A DNA stretch of 64,000 bases from Euphorbia lathyris. Taxonomy: Eukaryota; Streptophyta; Magnoliopsida; Malpighiales; Euphorbiaceae. Positions 21,200 to 33,178 of the stretch are shown piece by piece (position 1 is the stretch's first letter; each line of letters starts with the position of its first letter). The DNA is taken from contig NC_088913.1 in the NCBI RefSeq assembly GCF_963576675.1, positions 24,197,001-24,261,000 on the forward strand, in the 5' to 3' direction. Made by a program: the position numbers and the translations under genes. The notes beneath the pieces are model-generated. The model was not told where the DNA came from. It did not search any database and saw only the letters and a list, made by a program, of their open reading frames with translations.

Positions 21200-21299
21200 C
21201 TGACACCAGACGTTTACCAATATCAGGCTCGCCTACTTCTCCAACGTACGTCGCCGACCTTCTCCGCTCCGACGCAGTGCGACTTTTCTATTCCTTCAG
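21200..21299 (+). other. APO3: APO3 5'-UTR exon
   Basis: A CT- and C-rich leader ('cttctccaacgtacgtcgcc') ends at CCTTCAG with a GTCGGT donor at 21300. The next in-frame signal is the acceptor TTTTTTCAG before 22870, so a ~1.57-kb intron separates it from the first coding exon. The 22-T run just upstream (21157-21175) and the exon's 5' limit cannot be resolved without transcripts. Confidence 0.5.
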
Positions 21300-22497
21300 G
21301 TCGGTATTTAGACTCCAACATTGTAGTGTGATTTTTCTTCCTGTTGTAATTTGTATGTTGCATATCTTTGTTGGTTTGTTAATTCTGCTTCTTTGATTGG
21401 GAAAAAATAACTTGAAATGTTTCGATTTGATGGCTAGTCGTGGTCTATTATCTTCTCTTCGTATATATGGTTTGTTTTCTTGTTCTGGTGCTAATACTCA
21501 GTATCTAGTTATGGATAATAATATAACCCGTGTATTTTTATGGAATTGGGAATTGCATGATGGATTTGTTTGTATGGTCAGTAAAATGCACTAAGATCAG
21601 AGTTTTTTCCCTTTGTACCTTCTCTGTTTTTTTTTTCTTTTTCTTTTTTTGAAGTTTGGATTGATTGAGGCTTATATTTAGCTGCCAGTGGTTCATTTAA
21701 TTGAAGAAGCGTGAACAAGCATTTATATAGACACCCGCCTTGCTTGTGTTACTGCAGCTTAAGAACTCATTTTTATGAGCTGAAAGATCAAAACAAGTAA
21801 TCATTAGAATTAATTTAAAATAAAGAAGTGTTGATTATAATTTCCCTAAGTTATAAGAGGTTATACTTATTGTTGTTTCTATGCACTTCTCTTCTGAATT
21901 GTTTTGACTTGCTTAGCTTACATGTAATAAGATGTTACAGTAGTTTTGGCGTTGTTTGATCTGTACCTGGAATTTGTAAAAAGGGATGTGTTTGTTACTG
22001 TGGCCCTACGTTAACACTTTATAATGAGATACAAGTGCTTTAAGGCATTACATTACAGATGTCTGTCATAAGATTACTAACAGTTGAAGTAATGGTATTA
22101 ACTGTTGGCATAGTGACGTTCATCAATTTTAAAAATTGAGTTCATTTTTCCAGCGTTCAACTCTTACAGTAAGTCAATAACATCTTTAGTCATGGAATAC
22201 TCATATTTAGTTGTGCATCTAGCACCACTGTTTTTGTAATATTTATGACCTTACTTTGAATAACTTCCTCCCAAACAACATATGCCATATATCTTGTTGT
22301 AAACCTAATCATTTCATATTACTGTACTTATTATCCTCCATACACTCCATCCAATTGAGGAGTAATATTGTTTTCTCCCTATAGGTTTCAATCTCTTCTT
22401 TAAATTGCATTTGAGCTGTTTGTTGAAAGGCTAAGCTGATGGTTGTGCGTTGTTGTTGTTGTTTTTTTTTTTTTTTTTTTTATGTGGATAGTTTAAG

Positions 22498-22668
22498 GGC
22501 GTTGTTGTCGTGTGACCAGAGGTCACGGGTTCGAGTCTTAGGAGCGGCCTCTTGCCAATTAAATTGGCAAGGGAAGGCTTGCCCCCAATACACCCTTGTG
22601 GTGGGACCCCTCCCCGGACCCTCGCTCAGCGGGGACGCGTAATGCGACCGGGCCGCCCTTTTTTTTTT
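22498..22668 (+). mobile_element. Au-type SINE in the APO3 leader intron
   Basis: A 171-bp tRNA-derived SINE has a B-box-like GGTTCGAGTC (22528-22537), the Au-family 'acccttgtggtgggacccc' and 'gggccgccc' 3' region, and a T-run tail. A perfect 16-bp duplication ATGTGGATAGTTTAAG flanks it (22482-22497, 22669-22684). It is inserted next to a 20-T tract. Confidence 0.93.
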
Positions 22669-22898
22669 ATGTGGATAGTTTAAGATTTATATATATATAT
22701 ATATATATGTATCTTATATCTATCTTCTAGTTGGGATACAGCTGATTTGGTGTAAATTTCTATCTTCATAATTTATCAGGCGCAACTGATAGAAATAATC
22801 AAAGAAATAATCATAAAATTACCGTCAAGGATGCAGTTTAGTGCAGTTTAACATTAATATTTTTTTCAGGGCGAGTGAATGAGCTTCAGTTAGCAGCA

Positions 22899-24645
22899 AT
22901 GTTGTTTAGGAAGGTCAGAAAAGCTGTGAACTTGGTTGAGATGATTGTGCAGAATGTGGCTTCACACAGAAGGCTTAATACAGAGCATTTAAAGCATTCT
23001 ACTGCTTTGTATTGTACTGAGTCATCTTACACAGAGCTTCCTAAGAAGCTCAAAAAATCTGAGAGAAAGCCATGGGTGACGAGTGTTAATGAACTCAAGC
23101 GTAAAGCTAGAACTAAGAAGAAAGATTGGGAATTGGCGCGTGAAAGAATTCTGCAGCCACCCGATAATGGACTATTGGTGAAGGCATTAATTCCAGTTGC
23201 TCATGAAGTTCATGCTGCTAGAGCTGAAGTTATCTCATGTGTTTCAAGGGTTGCTAAGACCATTGCTGTGTATTCATGCAGGTCAGAAAGCTCTGTACTG
23301 GTATCCTAGATTATGTGGTTAATTGAATTTCTTCCCTTTGTTTTATCCAATTTGTTACCAATTATGTAGTTGAGAGACTTCTGACCTGTTCATGTCTATC
23401 CCAGGTATGAATGTCACCTAGTTGGCAATAAACAATTTAAAGAATATGGGCATTAACGCGATGTTTTAAACCTAAGTCCCACTTCTGCAGCTCTAGTTTT
23501 CTCATGGTGATAATTCAAGATTCAACCATCTATTAAAGGAGCAATGGAATTTATTATAAGAAAAACTGAACCAGTCGTCACCCTATTATATGTCTAATTG
23601 TGTGTCAATTTTATTTTTCTTTTGTAAAATAGATATATTCATGTGGTTTATTGAGCATAGCATTAAACTTCCTATGCAGTGTATGTGGAGAAGTTCATGT
23701 TGGTGATCCACCACATAAGATAAAATCATGCAATATGACTGGGAGCCTGGCAAGCAAAGAGCACAGTTGGAAAATAGGGGGCATGGAACATATTTTGCCT
23801 CTTGTTGAATCTTTTCATCTATATGATAGCCTTGGAAGAGCTGTTTCTCATAATGAGCAACTCCAAGTAGATCGAATCCCAGCCATTTTGGAACTTTGTA
23901 TCCAAGCGGGTGTTGACATACCAGAGTATCCAACTAGGAGAAGATCGTTCCCTGCCTACAATGTTGCTGGTAGAATTATTGATTTTGAGCGTAGGTTCCC
24001 CAAAGAAGAAGCTGCACCTGGAACCGGCATAAGCACTGGTGGGTTTTGGGAGAAGAGAGAGAAGTTGAGGCAGAACAAGGAGCCTGTAGACTTCCATTCT
24101 CAAGATATGAAAGGTTATATTTCCATTTCCCTTTGATTAAAAATTGATCCTTGAAATTGGATATTAATTTGCTTCTTTTACTAGGCATATAAGGAATTGT
24201 TCAACATATAAGTCTAAATGATGGTAGCTATGCAGATATTGCTATTCAAGGCATGGAAGCATGGAGGACAATGTGTTCAGGAGCAAGAGAACTTATGAAG
24301 AGATATGCTGTCCATACTTGTGGATATTGCCCGGAGATCCAAGTAGGGCCTAAGGGTCACAAGGTACGCAATTGCCAAGCTTATAAGCATCAGATGAGGG
24401 ATGGGCAACATGCATGGCAGGAAGCTACTGTTGATGATGTAGTTCCTATAATGTATGTATGGCATGTGAGAAATCGGCATAGTGGTGAACCACTAGTAAA
24501 TAGTTTGACGAAGTATTATGGTATGGTGCCCGCAGTTGTGGAGCTTTTTGCACAAGCTGGGGCAAAAATAGGTCAAGAATATGCTGGTTTAATGAGGGAA
24601 GATATTGTGGTGCCTGCATTGGATGAAGAGAAGTGGGTTGTCTGA
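22899..24645 (+). CDS. APO3: APO protein 3-like organellar RNA-binding/splicing protein
   Basis: Coding exons are 22899-23281, 23680-24113 and 24236-24645, all with GT/AG borders and matching phases, giving 408 residues, about the usual length. APO proteins are plant-specific, target chloroplasts or mitochondria and bind RNA for group II intron splicing; this sequence resembles the mitochondrial APO3 type (ERKPWVTSVNELKRKAR, LLVKALIPVAHEVHAA). Two APO motifs are visible: C127-SV-C130 with following H and C, and C301-GY-C304 with H314 and C319, zinc-binding in the family. The N-terminus is basic (MLFRKVRKAVNL), fitting an organelle presequence. The ATG at 22899 is the first in frame; an out-of-frame ATG at 22879 opens a four-codon uORF that ends at TAG before it. 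The leader intron carries a SINE. No defect is seen. Confidence 0.92.
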
Positions 24646-25725
24646 ATCTGAAACAATGAAGATTGCTGTAAATATTGTTACGAACAATGTCATTACTAAT
24701 TGGAGTTGCATGGATTCTCACATTAGACTTGGATTTTGGCTTATGGGTGGCGGAGATAGCACATGCATCTTATGGTTTTTGTTGCTAGATAGGGTGTTTT
24801 ATGGCTTTCTCCAGACAGTTGACAGGTTTTTGAATGTAAGAGCATTGACCAAACCTCATTCTTCTAAATGACAACTCATACTGTGTTGGATTGCTCATTG
24901 AAAATTTCAAATTGTCATTGGTTTCCATGATGTTTGGTAAGTTGCGAATTGCCATTCACTTTTGGCTAGTTTTTGAGTTAAGTTTGCAAATATCTGTTAT
25001 CCATTGGTTTTAATTTGACATTTTCCACTTCATGTTGCAGCTCTAAAGTCATAAGCACTAAACATGGGAAAGATTATCCTGTTCTAGTGAAGAAATAGCT
25101 CAAGCCTTTGAGCTCTCTGTTAGGAATCTCAAGATACAGTATTCACTTTACTTGCAGGACCAAATCATGGTACTACATAATATTTTCTAATGTCAAATTT
25201 CAGAGGCATAACCCTTCGTTTGCATTGGGATTTAGGGGATGCTCTTCTGCTTTTTTTGTACACATTTATTCCTCTCAATGTGGACTAGCTTCAGTTTGTA
25301 TTTCTCACTGAAAACAGCTTTCCATTACCGATATAATATGATGCTTAAAAACCTGCTTTGAAAAGGTTTCTTTTTCTGGCAATAAGGTATCGAAGCAGAT
25401 GCTATCATTATTGTTGAGAAGAGATCCTTTATATTACTAGGTTTTATTTTTATTTTTTTGGTTGCTCAAATTACAAAACATTAAAGAAAAAAATATCTAT
25501 GATTTTACTTGAAATGCTTTAGGTACTTACTTGTACTGGAACCATAAGCACTTCCTCAGAAAAAATATCCCAAATGTTCTAGTGCATCAGCATCATGTGG
25601 TGTTAAATGTTATATGACTGAGCCAATAGGGGTTGGCTCAAATGATAAGGAGTTGAGACCCATGCTTGTTAGATTTAGTGTTCATGTTTGTACTCTGTTA
25701 GTCATTTTTGGTCGGCGGTCTATAG
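24646..25725. other. APO3 3' flank
   Basis: Probable 3' UTR and flank, with no recognisable gene. 25621-25665 ('gagccaataggggttggctc...') contains a short GAGCCAA/TTGGCTC inverted pair. The sequence interrupted by the solo LTR resumes at 27101. Confidence 0.4.
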
Positions 25726-27100
25726 TGTTGAAACACCTTTCCACAAGATTTTGATTTGACAAAATTAATTAAGTGAAAGTAAATATTCTATAACACACTA
25801 AGTTTAAATGCTTTGATTTAGTGTTACTAATGTGTTTGTTCAATGTTGAGTTTATAATTTATCATAAGACATAAAGATCATAAGGCTCAAGCCCTATATG
25901 GAAATCAAGGCCCAAGTCAAACAAGCCAAAGATCACTCAGCCCGCGTATCTCCAAAACGTCGCCGTTAAAGTGATGAAACGCATGCTGAGTAAAGAAGGA
26001 TCGAGAAGATCCACGTAGACAACTTCGGTATGAAGCTGCTGAGCTGTCTCGACAAAACGTGCAGGACAACTACTGACCATAAGACAGCTTCCAGACAAAG
26101 TATTTCCTCATTAGGTAAAGGTCAGAAGACACAACAAGCTGTCTGGTTACACAACAAGCTGTCTGGTTGACATTACCCAAAATGGTGGAACATACTGACT
26201 CACTGACCGAAGAACAGAAGACGCTGGAATCTGATTGGCTAACGAGAACTGCTGGCAGACTCAGTGAAAGCGACCTGTAGCCGTTTCTCTCCAACGGTTA
26301 TTTCGAAATTCGAAATAACCAGAAGCTCTCACAGCTCTCTATAAATAGTCCATTCAGAATCCACATTCTGTAGAGAACTTTGAGCAAGAGCCGCTACGCT
26401 GACCAAACGTATACAAAAGTTCTCCATCAAAAGCAAAGCAAAGTTCTTACACTACAAAGTCTATTCATTTGTGTAAAAGTCTAGAGTGATTGTTTTTCAA
26501 TCATCTAAGGTGTTCTAGCAATTGTTGTTTAGGACAAAATCTTTATCATTTCTAGAAGTAGAAAGGAGAGGCTGGGTACTCGGTTTTAAGTACTCAGCGG
26601 AGAGATTAGGATTGAGTAGAAGTATAGAGGAAGGTACTCTTGTCATACTCAATTGCTGATATTGTAAAAGGTTTGAGGCTCTACCTTTAAAGAGCTCAGT
26701 AGAGGATTTGAAATCTCGGAGGTGTTCCGGGGACAGGACGTAGGCTTAGAAGAAGCCGAACCTGGATAAATCTGCTGAGTGAAGTATTTCTAAACCTTAA
26801 CTCCTTATTCATATTGCTTGCTTAAAACAAACTAAAACTGACCAAGTAAAAGAGGTCAAGCTGAGTTGTGCGCTACCAACGAGAAGGTTCAGGAATAGAC
26901 TCTAAGTGCTATTTCCTGACCTAAGCAACGAAGCTGTCCTAGTCACTAGTTGACTAAGCCAGTGTCTTGCTGAGTGGTAAGCGCCGCTGTTAGATAAACT
27001 TTTCTTGAAGAAAAGAAATCTGCCCAACTTATTTTAAAAAAGGTAAAATAGTTCCTAACCCCCCCTGGAACTATATTTGCAACCTTACAAGGGACTAACA
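25726..27100. mobile_element. Solo LTR (1.38 kb), family S
   Basis: It runs from TGTTGAAACACC to GGGACTAACA with a perfect 5-bp duplication TATAG (25721-25725, 27101-27105). No primer-binding site or coding DNA adjoins it, so recombination between two LTRs removed the interior. A 22-bp internal repeat (ACAAGCTGTCTGGTTACACA region) lies at 26128-26170 and a TATA-like CTCTATAAATAG at 26337. A sister solo LTR is at 55079-56450 in the same orientation. Confidence 0.92.
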
Positions 27101-27105
27101 TATAG

Positions 27106-27570
27106 ATTCTATTGTAAACTCTAGTCCTAGTTGTGGTTTACCCTGACCTTGGGAATGAGTAAGCTTATCCACAGTCAGTCAGCCATTGTTGGGGAAATGG
27201 GGGACTGTCATGGAGGCTATGATGCAATTATGGTAATGCTTAAATCTAATGATATGTGTTAATTTTAGGCTTTTGCAAGCTTATTGGAATTTCAGGAGAT
27301 TTGAATGTTAGTGTTTCATTATTGTGAAAAAGATGTAAATTGCCATTTGTGTTTTATAATTCTGTGTTCTATTTCTACAGGTCTAAAAGCTTGAAAGCAG
27401 TGTTTGCAGATGACTGGGAATTATAACTTGTAATATTGCAACAGAGTACATCACCAATTATTTCAAAGCAATAAATTCTTACGACCAACAGCACAGAGAA
27501 AACCATCATTAAAGGTAGAAGATTAGAAGATAAAGAAACCAATTGCAGAAATACCTGAAAGATTGGTTAC
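27106..27570. other. Intergenic stretch between solo LTR and RLP pseudogene
   Basis: No gene. It continues the flank that was split by the solo LTR and reaches the 3' end of the receptor-like protein pseudogene on the other strand. Confidence 0.4.
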
Positions 27571-27717
27571 CGAGATACAAAATACATTTGATTCCAACTT
27601 CTATTGATTGTCAAGATGAAACATGGAACTAACAAACCAGTTGCAAATCCCAACCCCCACAGCCAAGTCAAGCCCATTGTCCATATTGGAGTCTTCACCA
27701 CCATTCTCAACGTGAGC

Positions 27718-28350
27718 TGCTAAATACCGCTCCCAAATTACTTATCACCGCTCCCATTGGATTTTTTTGCCATTCTCGTAATTTTGATCAAAAACTGAAA
27801 ATTCTCACTCCAAAATCATAAACCCGAACAACAATAATTGAAATTATGAAAATAATTGATGTGTGACAACCCGAACCCTGAAAATGAATGATTACGAGTC
27901 AGAAACATTAAAATTTACATTTTTTTTATCAAAGAACTCATGAAAATAATACATATTTTTCATGACGATTTCGTATTTTCGTCACAAAAAATTAGAGAAT
28001 TTTGTATTTTTCGTCATAAAAAATTGAAAGATTCAGTATTTTTCGTCACTAAAAATTGAAGAATCTTGCATTTTTCAAAATTTGGCCTAAACAGATGGTG
28101 CATTCCCCCGACCCATGGCGGGAATAGATGGTGCATTCCCCTGACCTATGGCGGGAACGGATGGCGCATTCCTCCCGACCCATGGTGGAGGCGGATGCGC
28201 CATCCGTTCCCGCCATGGCTCGGGAGGAATGCGCCAACCGTTTATGCCAAATTTTGAAATTTTCTATCAATTTTTTTTTCAGTTCTGCAAAATTTTTATT
28301 TAAAGGGTAAAATTGTTCAAATTGGAGCAGTGATAAGTAATTTGGGACGG
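27718..28350. mobile_element. MITE with internal tandem and inverted repeats, in RLP
   Basis: The ends share ACCGCTCCCAAATTACTTAT / its complement (27725-27760, 28322-28352). Inside are three ~41-bp 'tatttttcgtcactaaaaat' repeats (27960-28070) and three ~40-bp CG-rich repeats ending CCATGGCGGGAA, the last inverted against GGGAGGAATGCGCC (28085-28250). The exact limits and target duplication are not clear. Confidence 0.65.
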
Positions 28351-28652
28351 TAAAAAACAAAACCCCTCTCAAAAGTTTCTTCAAATGTTGAATTTCGATA
28401 TCTACACACTCAACAATAAGAGGAGCACCACAAAGACCAGGATTACCAATAAAAGAAAAGCAACCTCGAAAGTTGTCGTATGTCCAGTGTATGGGATTCT
28501 ACCTGACAAGTTGTTGTTTGACAAGTTCAAGTAGCCCAAAAATGATAAATGAAGACAAGCTCGATGGAATCGAACCCCAAAGCATATTTCTTGAGAGATC
28601 CGAAAATTCACTCACCTTTGAAATTCGACACTGAAATGATTTTTTAACATCA

Positions 28653-30174
28653 GGGGGCGTTTGGTTTGGGGTTTGAAGAAAGGAAAGGGAAATGTGAGGC
28701 TTCATTCCCTTTATTGGTGTTTGTTTTGCTAATTCAATGATTCTCTTTGCCCTTTTTTAGTTTTGGGTTTACCCCTAACTCCTCTAACTCATTCTCCACT
28801 TCCCCCTAAGGTTTTCTATTCTCTTTCCACTCTCTTTCTAACTTAAACTTCTACACTCCTTATAAAATTCTACTTTACTCTCTATTTTGGTTTTTTATTT
28901 TTATTTTGGTCTCTATATTTTTTTATTTTTACATTTCTTTATCTTTGGATTAATTTTATTTTCGTTATATATTTTTAATTTTTTTAATCAAAAAATATTT
29001 TTGACTAAATTTTACTTTTTTATTTTTGTTTTTTGGTAGGCAAAGGAAAGAACAAACAAAAAACCGAAACATTAACCCGAGATTAGCCTGGGAAAGCTAA
29101 CCTCAACTCGATCCTCAGAAAGTAAGGAACAAAGGAAATCCGGAGGTGACGAGAAGGTAGTGACTCCCAGCATCATCGCCTGTCCCTCAGAAGCAAGGCG
29201 GTCAGCAACCCTGTTCTGCTCCCTAAAGATATGCTCAAAGTTGATGGAGTCGAAGGAAGAGCATAACCTTTTGATCCCTTTAACTAAATTTTGGTTGCCA
29301 AAACATAAGGCCTTATTCTCCGAGATGATTTTAACTGCTTCAAGGTTATCCGATTCCACCAGAAGATTCTTTAAACCCAGATTTTTAGCAAGCCTGAGCC
29401 CAGAGAAAATTCCCAGAGCTCAGCAGAGAAGGAAGATCCAACTCCTAGGTTCTGAGCAAAGCCAGACACCCAACCACCTCCAGCGTCTCTCAAGACCCCA
29501 CCAGCCGCAATCCTACCATCCGACGAACAGGAACCATCAGTATTTAACTTCACAGTCCCTTCCCGGGGTTTGCTCCAACTCAATAAGTGAACCGTCTTGC
29601 TCTGACACGTGTTTGTCGTTAAACCTTCCTCCTTGAAGCTATTAATAAAAGTATTAATTTTTTTAGAGAAAAAAGTAAGTAAATTAAGGAGAATGACAGC
29701 TCCATCTCCAAAAATATCAGCGTTCCTCCATTGCCAAAGCTGGTGACAAACCACTGCAAAGAGAATAGCCCCATGCTCCAGCTCAGGCAAAAGAAAGCTT
29801 TTAACTCCATCTATGAACCAATCCTGCCCAGGATAGTCAAAGAAGCTATTCAGCAAGTGGCTCGGAATAATTTCCTTCCACACTTTTTTGCTCTTCTCAC
29901 AATCTCTTATTTTTGTTTAATCCTTATATTTATTTATTTATTTATATTTTTTTATCACTAGATTAATTTCACTTTTGATTATGAAATAAAAAAAAATAGT
30001 TTTGATTTCCTATTTGAACCAAACATCCACAAAGGGAAGGGGGTAGAATTGCATTCCCTTTCTTAAACATATCCAAACATATAAGAGTATGAATGCTTAT
30101 TCCTTTCCTTTCCTTTCCTTTAGTTTCCATTTCTTGATTCCTTTTCCCTTATCAATTGTGAACCAAACGCCTCC
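28653..30174. mobile_element. PIF/Harbinger-like element in RLP, hosting a LINE
   Basis: The termini are GGGGGCGTTTGG and CCAAACGCCTCC (11 of 12 complementary), with TCA on the left and TTA on the right as a possible decayed 3-bp duplication. Without the LINE the element is about 635 bp and non-coding, rich in 'attccctt' and 'tttcctttcc'. The RLP reading resumes on both sides. Confidence 0.65.
29032..29906 (-). mobile_element. 5'-truncated LINE with RNase H domain
   Basis: This is the 3' 875 bp of a non-LTR retrotransposon. Reading leftward it has a zinc-finger-less linker (FFDYPGQDWFIDG), then an RVT_3-type RNase H with NTDGS, AELW, ESDN and NRVADRLA, the four acidic positions of the fold. 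A frameshift near 29365 splits it. A 12-bp duplication TTATTTTTGTTT (29020-29031, 29907-29918) flanks it, and a short A-tail follows the terminus CTTTCCTTTGCCTACC. Confidence 0.88.
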
Positions 30175-30402
30175 TTAATCCTGCCAACTTTGTTATTTCT
30201 TCAAGCATCTCTCCTTGGGAAATTATTGTCAGAAAGGTCAATGCAAGTCAAAAGGGAAAGAGTCTCGGAGTATATTCGAAGAAGCTGGGTTTTTACGTTT
30301 ACTACTAAATTCTCTTCATAATAAAATATGCCTCTTGTCTTCCCATTTAGTAAAACCATTGTCTGCTTCTCTTGCATAGCTTGAAGATTGATGATGCACA
30401 TA

Positions 30403-30627
30403 AGTTTTTTTTTTTTTTATACTTTATTCTCTTCCTATATAAAAAAAATATTATATTAAGTAAATTAAAAAATATTTATGGAAAAATATGTTTTATTATA
30501 AGTATTCATTAAAATTTCATTTTGGAACCTTGACTTTTGAGCTTGCAAACTCGAATGCTTACCACTGCACCATCATTCGATTTATGTCTATTATTAACCA
30601 TTTCCGAATATATTGTAACATTATAAG
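30403..30627. other. AT-rich spacer
   Basis: Starts with a 14-T run where the RLP pseudogene breaks off and ends at the hAT MITE. Nothing coding is visible. Confidence 0.35.
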
Positions 30628-31080
30628 TAGGGATGCAAGTGGTGCAGGGATTTTCTATCTCCGTTGGTGACCTGCCCCGACGGAGACGGAGAATCACCAA
30701 TAAGAATCCCCATGGGACAGGAATGAGAATAATTTTATCTCCCATGACGGAGATGGTGTGGAGATGGGAGAATGGTATCCCTGTCCCATGGGGATCCCCG
30801 ACCCCGTCCTGTTAATCCCCAATGGGGAATCCTTAACGGATCACCAACTATTCCCATTATAACTAAAATTATACTTTAAATATTATAAGTTCTAATATTT
30901 AATTGAAATTAAAGAGACTTATTTTGAAATAAAAAATTAAATGGGATAAATAAAATATTAGTTAAGGACTAAATGGTTATTTTTCCGAAACTAGACTGAA
31001 AACATAGTATCTCTACCATTATTTCGAACAAAACCTAGAACTAGAAAGGAGAAAAGAAAAGTTTTTTAAATATAAATTGA
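30628..31080. mobile_element. GC-rich hAT-type MITE, 3' part missing
   Basis: Same family as 15089-15754: TAGGGATGCAAGTGG start, CCCCATGGGAC repeats, then the AT-rich middle. It stops at 'aaatataaattga', the base before the LTR at 31081. The reverse end is not found on the far side of the retroelement, so it was cut by insertion plus deletion. Confidence 0.75.
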
Positions 31081-31650
31081 TGTGATATTGGTTATGAAAG
31101 AGAAATAATAACCAAATCAACAAGTTTTCCCGATCTATCTTAAATAACAAACATAAATTGGTGATAACAAATCAATCCCAAAGAATTAAAGACAATGAAA
31201 TGAGATCTAACCTTACACTTTCGAATAATTAAATTGGAACCTGGCTGTTTGGTGATTCACAAGTACCTTACCAAAATACTTGTTCACGATCAAGATAATA
31301 TTGCAAGAATGATGACCCGGTCTCTCAGTCTCACAATAAAGAATTCAATCCCGTATTGAAAATAACTCTCAAAGGAAGAAGAACTTTTACTCATAAAAAT
31401 ATTGATATTCGATTGATGAAAATTAATGAAGAATACAAGCCTTTATATAGGCTACAAAAGAAACCTAAACATAAACTAAAAAGGAAGTTGAATCCTCTAG
31501 TGCACCAAGTTAAAAGAAATCCTAATTAGACAAGGAAAAACATGAAATTCGTTTTTTCCTTTAGAGCCCAATTTCAGCCCACTAAATAATATTATTTGGG
31601 CCTTTTAATTAGCTAGAAATAAGCCCAATCAAACCTATAAGGCTATAACA
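31081..31650 (-). mobile_element. Probable 3' LTR of the gypsy relic
   Basis: Reading leftward it runs TGTTATAGCC to ATATCACA and has CCTATATAAAGGCTTG, a TATA box, near 31455. It lies downstream of the gypsy integrase fragment in the same orientation. No polypurine tract directly abuts the proposed start, so the boundaries are tentative. 31651-32125 is the presumed 3' untranslated part, with no coding features. Confidence 0.45.
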
Positions 31651-32125
31651 TTAATATTTTAAGGGAAAATTACATAGAAATTCATATTATAAAAACTATT
31701 TATAACTATGTCAAGTTATAATTTAGATTATGTCAAACTAGTAAAATCAGTACTTTTAATATATTTTAAGGATTGAAATTTATAAATTAGAAATCTAGAA
31801 TATATTTTTTAGGATTTATGATTTATGAATTGGAGTCTAGATTTTTTAAATGATGGTGTAAAATCATAATATATAGAGAATAATGATATATTAAAAATTA
31901 AGTTTGGTGATATGATTTAATTGTAATTTTGTATTTAATTATGATATTCATGTATTTGACCCTAATTTTAATGAGCCCCAATGAGTTTTGCATATGCAAA
32001 ACACATGCAAGTCCAAAGCTTCTCTTAAAACATGATCAACCTTTTTACATATCATTATTATGGGCTTGGGTTTGGATACAACACAAAAATACACCATCTC
32101 TAATGACTTCGCTAGAATCCATTCC

Positions 32126-33178
32126 TTACTTAAAGAAGCTCAAGACGAGTCCATTAAGCATTTGTTGGTCTTTCTTTGCACGATTCTTCGTCATAGGTCC
32201 AATTGACAGCTCCAATGGATCCCCCATGCTTCTACTGGGCTCCTTAACTCCATGCTCATTTGTTCCATGCTCTTGTGCTTTTGATATCACATCATTCCCT
32301 CTCTCTTGAAAAGGATTTGTCCTCAAACCTTCATCTCCTACATCAAACAAAGACAAATCAGCCACAGTAAAAGTTGCATGTACACTATACTCACCTGGCA
32401 AGTCTAGCTTGTATGAATTATCTCTAATTCGTGCGACTACTTGAAATGGACCATCGCCTCTAGGATGTAGCTTTGATTGTCTCTGAGCGGGGAACCTCTC
32501 CTTGCGCATATGCAACCACACCCAATCACCGGGTTCAAATAGCACAAGTTGTCGACTATTGTTAGCTTGCTTTGCATACTGATCATTCTTCTTTTCCAGT
32601 TGTTGTTTCACTTGTTCATATAACTTAAGCACCATTTTTGCCTTCTTTTTTCCATTTAAACTTTTCCTTTCATCAACAGGTAAATGGATCAAGTCTAATG
32701 GTGTCAAAAGATTAAAACCATAAACAATTTCAAATGGTGAAAAGTTAGTAGATAAATGCATACCCTACTTAGTTCATCCAACATAACATCTAACCTAGGG
32801 ATATCATGATGATACTTTACCATGATTTTGTTGACGGCTTTACAATCGATGCACATCCGGCAAGTTTCATCTTTCTTTGGTACTAGGATGACTAGTACAG
32901 CACATGGACTCATAGATTCACGAATCAACCTTTTTGTAATTAGCTCATCCACTTGCCTTTGAAGCTCTTTGGCTTCATCAGGGTTACTTCTATAGGCTGG
33001 TCGATTTGGACTTTGTGCTCCGGGAACAAAGTCAATTTGGTGCTTAATTCCTCGAATCGATGGCAACTTATCCGGCATCTGTTCGGGAAATAAATCTTCA
33101 AAGAGCCGACACTTGCGAGTCCTACGAGCAAATTCGGTATCTCCAGGAGGACGTCGGGTATTTTCACCACTTTGTTTG
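32126..33178 (-). pseudogene. Gypsy polyprotein relic: RT start fused to integrase end
   Basis: From about 33170 leftward it reads a degraded protease-to-RT linker, then the RT N-terminal part (LPSIRGIKHQIDFVPGA, LIRESMSPCAVLVILVPKKD, MCIDCKAVNKI). At about 32760 it jumps to the integrase C-terminal part: NFSPFEIVYGFNLLTPLDL, FEPGDWVWLHMRKERFPAQR, GDGPFQVVARI. The RT catalytic core, RNase H and the DDE core are deleted, about 650 residues judging from the family. No 5' LTR adjoins. Confidence 0.85.

Larger units (their letters stand above)
27571..30402 (-). pseudogene. LRR receptor-like protein (RLP) C-terminal pseudogene
   Basis: RLPs are plasma-membrane LRR proteins with a short tail, acting in defence or development. 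Reading leftward: 30402-30190 gives the island/LRR segment (YYEENLVVN, TLSLLTCIDLSDNNFP) with a frameshift before LEEITKLAGL. A DNA element follows (28653-30174). Then 28652-28390 gives LSRNMLWGSIPSSLSS, GYLNLSNNNLSGRIP and NPGLCGAPLIVEC in shifted frames. A MITE follows (27718-28350). Then 27717-27580 gives the acidic VENGGEDSNMDN, the membrane segment LWGLGFATGLLVPCFILT and the tail INRSWNQMYFVSR. The upstream LRRs are missing, cut at an A/T run near 30405. Two insertions and at least three frame breaks make it non-functional. Confidence 0.88.

Noticed and set aside
25108..25311. A further APO3 exon or separate small gene
   Set aside because: APO3 has a proper stop at 24643-24645 after its full domain; this frame has no domain or splice support.
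29160..29636. 158-codon plus-strand frame
   Set aside because: It is the antisense shadow of the LINE RNase H region.
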